A stretch of DNA of 64,000 nt from Sabulicella glaciei (GTDB lineage: Bacteria; Pseudomonadota; Alphaproteobacteria; Acetobacterales; Acetobacteraceae). Numbering within the stretch: position 1 is the first letter of the stretch; each line of letters begins with the position of its first letter. A model generated the notes under the pieces. It saw only the letters and a list, made by a program, of their open reading frames with translations, did not search any database and was not told where the DNA came from. Both the position numbers and the translations under genes were made by a program. Shown here one piece after another: positions 60,113-64,000 of this stretch. Location of the stretch: positions 649,510 through 713,509 of the forward strand of contig NZ_JAPFQI010000001.1 of NCBI RefSeq assembly GCF_026183895.1, given 5' to 3'.

Positions 60113-60672
60113 GCCTCAACCCCGTCTCGTTCTGGTTCCTCCGACACGGCGAGACCGACTGGAACGCCGAAGGCCGGTCGCAGGGCCAGACAGACATCCC
60201 CTTGAACCAAGTCGGGATGATGCAGGCCGAGCGTGCAGCGCGCGCGCTGGTGGGCCGGGGCATCGTCACCATCGTCTCCTCGCCGCTCTCCCGCGCCCGC
60301 GTCACGGCGGAGGTGGTGGCGAAGGCGCTCGACCTGCCCATCGCCGCCCTCGACCCCGAGTTGATGGAGGTCGCCTTCGGGGAACAGGAGGGCCAGCCCA
60401 TGGGCGACTGGTACGACGACTGGATCCGGGGCGAGTTCACGCCAGAGGGCTGCGAGCCCTTCGCCGATCTCCGCGCCCGCGCGGCGCGGGGCATCAACCG
60501 CGCCACCGCCCTGCCCGGCCCGGTCCTGGTGGTGGCGCATGGCGCGCTGTTCCGTGCCTTCCGCTACGAAGCGGGGCTGGAGCCGAATGTCCGCACCCCG
60601 AATGCCCTGCCTCTATGGTGCAAGCCAGAGGGGGAGGGCTGGCGCCTCAGCCCGGCTGATCTGTCCGACTAG
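60109..60672 (+). CDS. Histidine phosphatase family protein
   Basis: 187 residues from a GTG at 60109. RHGE motif (FWFLRHGETDWNAEGRSQGQ) with the phosphoacceptor His, then SSPLSRARVTAEVV, a Glu in MEVAFGEQEG and the second catalytic His in LVVAHGALFRAFRY. Phosphoglycerate-mutase-like phosphatases of this size act on small phosphate esters such as alpha-ribazole phosphate or nucleotides. Co-translated with the GST chain. Its 3' end overlaps the convergent anmK gene by four bases. Confidence 0.92.
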   Translation: MSLNPVSFWFLRHGETDWNAEGRSQGQTDIPLNQVGMMQAERAARALVGRGIVTIVSSPLSRARVTAEVVAKALDLPIAALDPELMEVAFGEQEGQPMGDWYDDWIRGEFTPEGCEPFADLRARAARGINRATALPGPVLVVAHGALFRAFRYEAGLEPNVRTPNALPLWCKPEGEGWRLSPADLSD

Positions 60673-61796
60673 AGCAGGCCGCCCAGGATCCGGCCGCCCG
60701 GCATCGGCTGGGGCGCGCCGGTCGTGCCGGGAAAGCTGATCGGCAGGCCGCGGGCCGTGCGGGCGGCCAGCACGGCGAAGCACTGAGCCTCCAGCGCATC
60801 CCCGTTCCAGCCCGCCACTTCTACGGGCCGCACAGGTTCGGCCAGGGTGGCCGCGAGGGCGCGCATCATGGCCGAGTTTCTGCGCCCGCCCCCGGCGACG
60901 AGCCATTGCAGAGGCGGCTCCGGAAAATGACGTGCGGCGGCGGCCACGCAGATCGCGGCGAAGGCGACCAAGGTCGCCGCGCCATCCTTTGGCGACAACT
61001 CGTGCGCTCCGGCATCCCGCAGCGCCCGGTCGAAATCAAGCCGATCCAGCGACTTCGGCGGGGGCTGAGCCAGGAAGGGATGGTTCATCAGCCTTCCCAG
61101 CACGGCCCCGTCCGCCTGCCCGGCGGAAGCGAGGTTCCCGTCCCGGTCGTAATCCCGCCCAGCCGAGCGCCGCGCCCAGTCATCGAGAGGCCCGTTCGCC
61201 GGCCCGGTGTCGAAGGCGAGGAGCGTGCCGTCGCTTCCCAGGAAGGTGACGTTGCCGACCCCGCCCAGGTTCAGCACGGCGAGCGGCTTCGGCAGGGCAT
61301 GAGCGAGCGCGGCATGGGCGACGGGAACCAGCGGCGCCCCTTGCCCGCCCGCCGCCACGTCCGCCGAGCGGAAATCATGGGCGATTGAAAGGCCCGTCTG
61401 ACGTGAAAGCGCGGCCGCATCGCCGATCTGCCAGGTTCGCCCCTCAGCGCCCGCCGCGTCGCCGGGCTGGCGCGGGCGGTGCAGGATGGTCTGACCATGG
61501 AAGGCGGCCATTTCCGGTGCCGGCAGCCCGGCGCGCTGCGCATCCAGGGCAACGCGGTTGATGGCCGCGGCGTGGCGCTCGGTCAGCCGAGCCTCGCAGT
61601 CGCGCAGGAATTGGTCGTCGGGCGGAAGGCCGGGCGCCAGTTCGAGCAGGCGTCGCAGGTCGCGGCGCAGCGCGGGCTCGTAGGGAACGGTGATGGCGGG
61701 GCCTAGCTGGGCGACCTTCTCGCCGTCCGTCTCCACCCAGGCGGCATCCACCCCGTCCAGCGAGGTGCCGCTCATCGTCCCGATGATTCTCAGCAT
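60669..61796 (-). CDS. anmK: Anhydro-N-acetylmuramic acid kinase
   Basis: 375 residues. Sugar-kinase signatures: [20 protein letters not shown] (phosphate 1), [13 protein letters not shown] with the catalytic Asp nearby, [14 protein letters not shown] and [14 protein letters not shown]. It phosphorylates 1,6-anhydro-MurNAc, the product of lytic transglycosylases such as MltB and RlpA encoded in this window, and so returns cell-wall sugars to metabolism. Divergent from tyrS with 51 bases between starts, a common alphaproteobacterial arrangement. Confidence 0.95.
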   Translation of the reverse strand: MLRIIGTMSGTSLDGVDAAWVETDGEKVAQLGPAITVPYEPALRRDLRRLLELAPGLPPDDQFLRDCEARLTERHAAAINRVALDAQRAGLPAPEMAAFHGQTILHRPRQPGDAAGAEGRTWQIGDAAALSRQTGLSIAHDFRSADVAAGGQGAPLVPVAHAALAHALPKPLAVLNLGGVGNVTFLGSDGTLLAFDTGPANGPLDDWARRSAGRDYDRDGNLASAGQADGAVLGRLMNHPFLAQPPPKSLDRLDFDRALRDAGAHELSPKDGAATLVAFAAICVAAAARHFPEPPLQWLVAGGGRRNSAMMRALAATLAEPVRPVEVAGWNGDALEAQCFAVLAARTARGLPISFPGTTGAPQPMPGGRILGGLL

Positions 61797-61847
61797 CCCC
61801 GCATTGTGCTACCGCCGCAGTCTTTGCGCCATCGGGCGGGGTTTGAA

Positions 61848-63059
61848 ATGAGCGGGCAGGATTTTCTCGACGTCGTGACGGAGCGCGGCTTCGTCCATCA
61901 GGTCACGGATGCGGAGGCGCTGCGGGCGTCGCTGCGCGCCGGGCCGGTGACGGGGTATATCGGGTTCGACGCGACGGCAGACAGCCTGCATGTCGGCCAC
62001 CTCGTCCAGATCATGCTGCTGCGCTGGCTGGCGCGCACGGGCAACCGCCCCGTCGTCCTGATGGGCGGCGGCACGACCAAGATCGGCGACCCCTCCGGCC
62101 GCGACGAGACGCGTCAGATCCTGACCGAGGAGCGGATCGAGCAGAACAAGGCGGGCATCCGCCGCGCCTTTGACGGCTTCCTTCAGTTTGGCGACGGGCC
62201 GGGCAAGGCGATCATGCTCGACAATGCCGAATGGCTGGACGGGCTGCGCTACATCCCCTTCCTGCGCGAGGTCGGGCGGCATTTCAGCGTCAACCGCATG
62301 CTGAGCATGGACAGCGTCCGGCTGCGGCTGGAGCGCGACCAGCCGCTCACCTTCATCGAGTTCAACTACATGCTGCTGCAGAGCTACGACTTCGTGGAGC
62401 TTCACAAGCGCCACGGCGTGACGCTGCAGATGGGCGGCTCCGACCAATGGGGCAACATCGTCATGGGCGCCGACCTGGTTCGCCGCATGAGCAATGCCAC
62501 GGTGCACGGCCTCACCGCGCCGCTCATCACCACGGCGTCGGGCGCCAAGATGGGCAAGACGGCGGGCGGCGCGGTCTGGCTGAACGCAGACCGCCTGAGC
62601 CCCTACGATTACTGGCAGTACTGGCGCAACGCCGAGGATGCGGATGCAGGCCGCTTCCTCGCCCTCTTCACGGACCTGCCCATGGAGGAGGTGCGGCGCC
62701 TGGGTGCGCTGGGCGGCGCCGAGATCAACGAGGCGAAGAAGGTGCTGGCGACGGAAGCGACCGCGCTGCTGCACGGCCGTGCGGCGGCGGAGGAAGCGGC
62801 CGAAACGGCGCGCCGTGCCTTCGAGCAGGGCGAGGCGGCAGAGACCCTGCCCAGCATCATCCATGCCCTTCCCGCCCCGCTGCTGGACCTGCTGGTGGAG
62901 GCGAAGCTCTGCGCCTCCAAGGGGGAGGCGCGGCGCCTCATCGCCCAGAACGGGGTACGCCTCGACGACGCGCCGGTTTCTGATCCGGCACTGGTGGTGG
63001 AGGCGCCGGCCAAGCTATCGGCCGGGCGCAAGCGGCACGTTCTGGTGAAGGCGGGCTGA
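61848..63059 (+). CDS. tyrS: Tyrosyl-tRNA synthetase
   Basis: 403 residues from the ATG at 61848 ([14 protein letters not shown]); a start at 61806 would add 14 residues with no family likeness. HIGH motif is [15 protein letters not shown] is KMGKT ([15 protein letters not shown]), and the tyrosine site includes [10 protein letters not shown] and [11 protein letters not shown]. An S4-type C-terminal domain ([20 protein letters not shown]) binds tRNA. Alphaproteobacterial TyrRS type. Confidence 0.96.
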   Translation: MSGQDFLDVVTERGFVHQVTDAEALRASLRAGPVTGYIGFDATADSLHVGHLVQIMLLRWLARTGNRPVVLMGGGTTKIGDPSGRDETRQILTEERIEQNKAGIRRAFDGFLQFGDGPGKAIMLDNAEWLDGLRYIPFLREVGRHFSVNRMLSMDSVRLRLERDQPLTFIEFNYMLLQSYDFVELHKRHGVTLQMGGSDQWGNIVMGADLVRRMSNATVHGLTAPLITTASGAKMGKTAGGAVWLNADRLSPYDYWQYWRNAEDADAGRFLALFTDLPMEEVRRLGALGGAEINEAKKVLATEATALLHGRAAAEEAAETARRAFEQGEAAETLPSIIHALPAPLLDLLVEAKLCASKGEARRLIAQNGVRLDDAPVSDPALVVEAPAKLSAGRKRHVLVKAG

Positions 63060-63069
63060 AGGGGTCTAT

Positions 63070-63091
63070 CCTCCGGCCAAAGCACCGGAGG
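63070..63091 (+). promoter_or_regulatory. Hairpin enclosing the Shine-Dalgarno of the amidohydrolase gene
   Basis: CCTCCGG (63070-63076) pairs perfectly with CCGGAGG (63085-63091), loop CCAAAGCA. The 3' arm contains the GGAGG ribosome-binding site five bases before the ATG at 63096, so folding would hide it. There is no T-run, which argues against a terminator. Confidence 0.4.
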
Positions 63092-63095
63092 AAAC

Positions 63096-64000
63096 ATGGA
63101 GCCGACTCTCGTGATCCGGGGCGGCACGCTGGTGGATGGCACCGGCGCGTCGCCTTTCGAAGCGGATATCGCGCTTTCCGGCGACCGCATCGCGGCCATC
63201 GGCCGCAACCTTTCCATCCCGCGCGGCGCGGAGGAGATCGAGGCCAAGGGACGCCTCGTGACCCCGGGCTTCGTGGACATCCACACCCATTACGACGCCC
63301 AGGCCACCTGGACGTCGAAGATCCTTTCTTCCTCCTTGCACGGGGTGACCACGGCGCTGCTGGGCAATTGCGGCGTCGGCTTCGCCCCCTGCCGGCCCGA
63401 GCATCGCGACATGCTGGTCGCCCTCATGGAAGGGGTGGAGGACCTGCCCGAGGTGGTGCTGACCGAAGGCCTGCCCTGGAACTGGGAAAGCTTCCCCGAC
63501 TACCTCGACGCGCTGGATTCCCGCCCCTACGACATGGACGTCGCGGCCCAGGTACCACACGCGGCGCTTCGGGTGCACGTGATGGGGAAGCGCGGCTTCG
63601 AGCGCGAGCCCGCCACCGAGGCGGACCGGGCCGAGATGGCGCGGCTTGCGCGCGAGGGCATCGCGGCCGGGGCGCTGGGCTTCTCCACCTCCCGCGCCAT
63701 CGCCCACAAGACGCTGGCCGGAGAGCCGACCCCGACCCTCGGCGCGGCCGAGATCGAGCTGGCCGAGATCGGAAGGGCACTTGGCGGCGGCTGGCTGCAG
63801 GTCATCTCCGATTTCGACGACCCGGCCGAGGAGGAATGGGAGAGGCTGACCCGCGTTGCGCGGCTGGCTGGGCGGCCCATGACCTTCTCGCTGCTCCAGC
63901 GCGAATCCCGGCCCGATTTCTGGCGCTGGCTGCTGGACCGCGTCTCCGAGGCGAATGCGGAGGGACTCCGCGTCACCGGCCAGGTGATGGGACGGCCAGT
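63096..64000 (+). CDS. N-acyl-D-amino-acid deacylase / amidohydrolase family protein (3' end outside window)
   Basis: At least 301 residues from the ATG at 63096; the frame is open at the end of the window. N-terminal segment VIRGGTLVDGTGASPFEADI, metal site GFVDIHTHYDAQATW, LGNCGVGFAPCRPEH, and the long 'EGVEDLPEVVLTEGLPWNW' stretch are typical of D-aminoacylase-type enzymes, which hydrolyse N-acyl-D-amino acids or related amides with zinc. Its ribosome-binding site is within a perfect 7-bp hairpin. 36 bases separate it from tyrS. Confidence 0.9.
   Translation, partial: MEPTLVIRGGTLVDGTGASPFEADIALSGDRIAAIGRNLSIPRGAEEIEAKGRLVTPGFVDIHTHYDAQATWTSKILSSSLHGVTTALLGNCGVGFAPCRPEHRDMLVALMEGVEDLPEVVLTEGLPWNWESFPDYLDALDSRPYDMDVAAQVPHAALRVHVMGKRGFEREPATEADRAEMARLAREGIAAGALGFSTSRAIAHKTLAGEPTPTLGAAEIELAEIGRALGGGWLQVISDFDDPAEEEWERLTRVARLAGRPMTFSLLQRESRPDFWRWLLDRVSEANAEGLRVTGQVMGRP

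Overview
The window is a very GC-rich piece of a proteobacterial chromosome, almost fully coding, with no insertion sequences, phage genes or CRISPR arrays. The gene set fits an alphaproteobacterium, most likely Acetobacteraceae (Roseomonas-like): a petABC (fbc) operon, the mltB-rlpA-dacA-tmk-holB-metG-tatD-MBL string, UbiK, oxygen-dependent HemF, and two orphan Bug-type solute-binding proteins. The taxonomic call is an inference from gene content and base composition only. Genes are packed into overlapping operons; ATGA, GTGA, TTGA and TGATG stop/start junctions are the rule.

Layout. 1-3.6 kb: 3' end of an AsmA/YhdP-like gene coupled to an orphan molybdenum hydroxylase large subunit whose usual catalytic Glu reads Gln. 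3.5-10.1 kb (-): the transglutaminase / circularly permuted ATP-grasp / alpha-E cluster, an amidoligase-type peptide-modification system of unknown product; a class V PLP enzyme diverges from it. 11.3-12.7 kb: a crotonase-fold protein and a GNAT acetyltransferase. 12.7-17.5 kb (-): phnD-phnC-phnE-phnE-glpD, a phosphonate-type ABC importer coupled to glycerol-3-phosphate dehydrogenase, with a LacI-family-like operator upstream. 17.7-18.7 kb: msrA-msrB. 18.7-21.5 kb: beta-propeller, NodB-like deacetylase and sterol-desaturase-family operon. 21.5-23.6 kb (-): rhodanese-ChrB fusion and ChrA, with an inverted repeat in the promoter.

24-32 kb is the most unusual region. A complete complex II-like enzyme (Fe-S protein, two membrane anchors, FAD subunit) is interleaved with a TauE/SafE exporter and both subunits of a class I fumarase-type hydratase on the minus strand. 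Divergently, a ThDP-dependent lyase/decarboxylase is coupled to a HutC-type GntR regulator, and the shared intergenic region carries a GTCTT/AAGAC palindrome. Together these read as a dehydrogenase-hydratase-lyase-exporter pathway for an unidentified succinate-like acid.

32-43 kb: small secreted and lipoproteins, a DSP-type phosphatase, two Bug receptors, hemF, petABC with promoter and terminator, mtnP, ubiK, a DUF1028 protein, a NUDIX hydrolase and mazG. 43.3-43.5 kb holds an AT-rich spacer flanked by DnaA-box-like repeats. 43.5-51.3 kb (-): cell-wall and core information-processing genes. 51.4-60.7 kb (+): MmgE/PrpD, tRNA-Ser(TGA), mepA, lgt, an NDUFAF7-type methyltransferase, pgeF, a lipoprotein, prs, three tandem GSTs and a histidine phosphatase. 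60.7-64 kb: anmK (-), tyrS and the start of a D-aminoacylase-type amidohydrolase whose ribosome-binding site lies in a hairpin. No gene-free stretch exceeds 300 bases.
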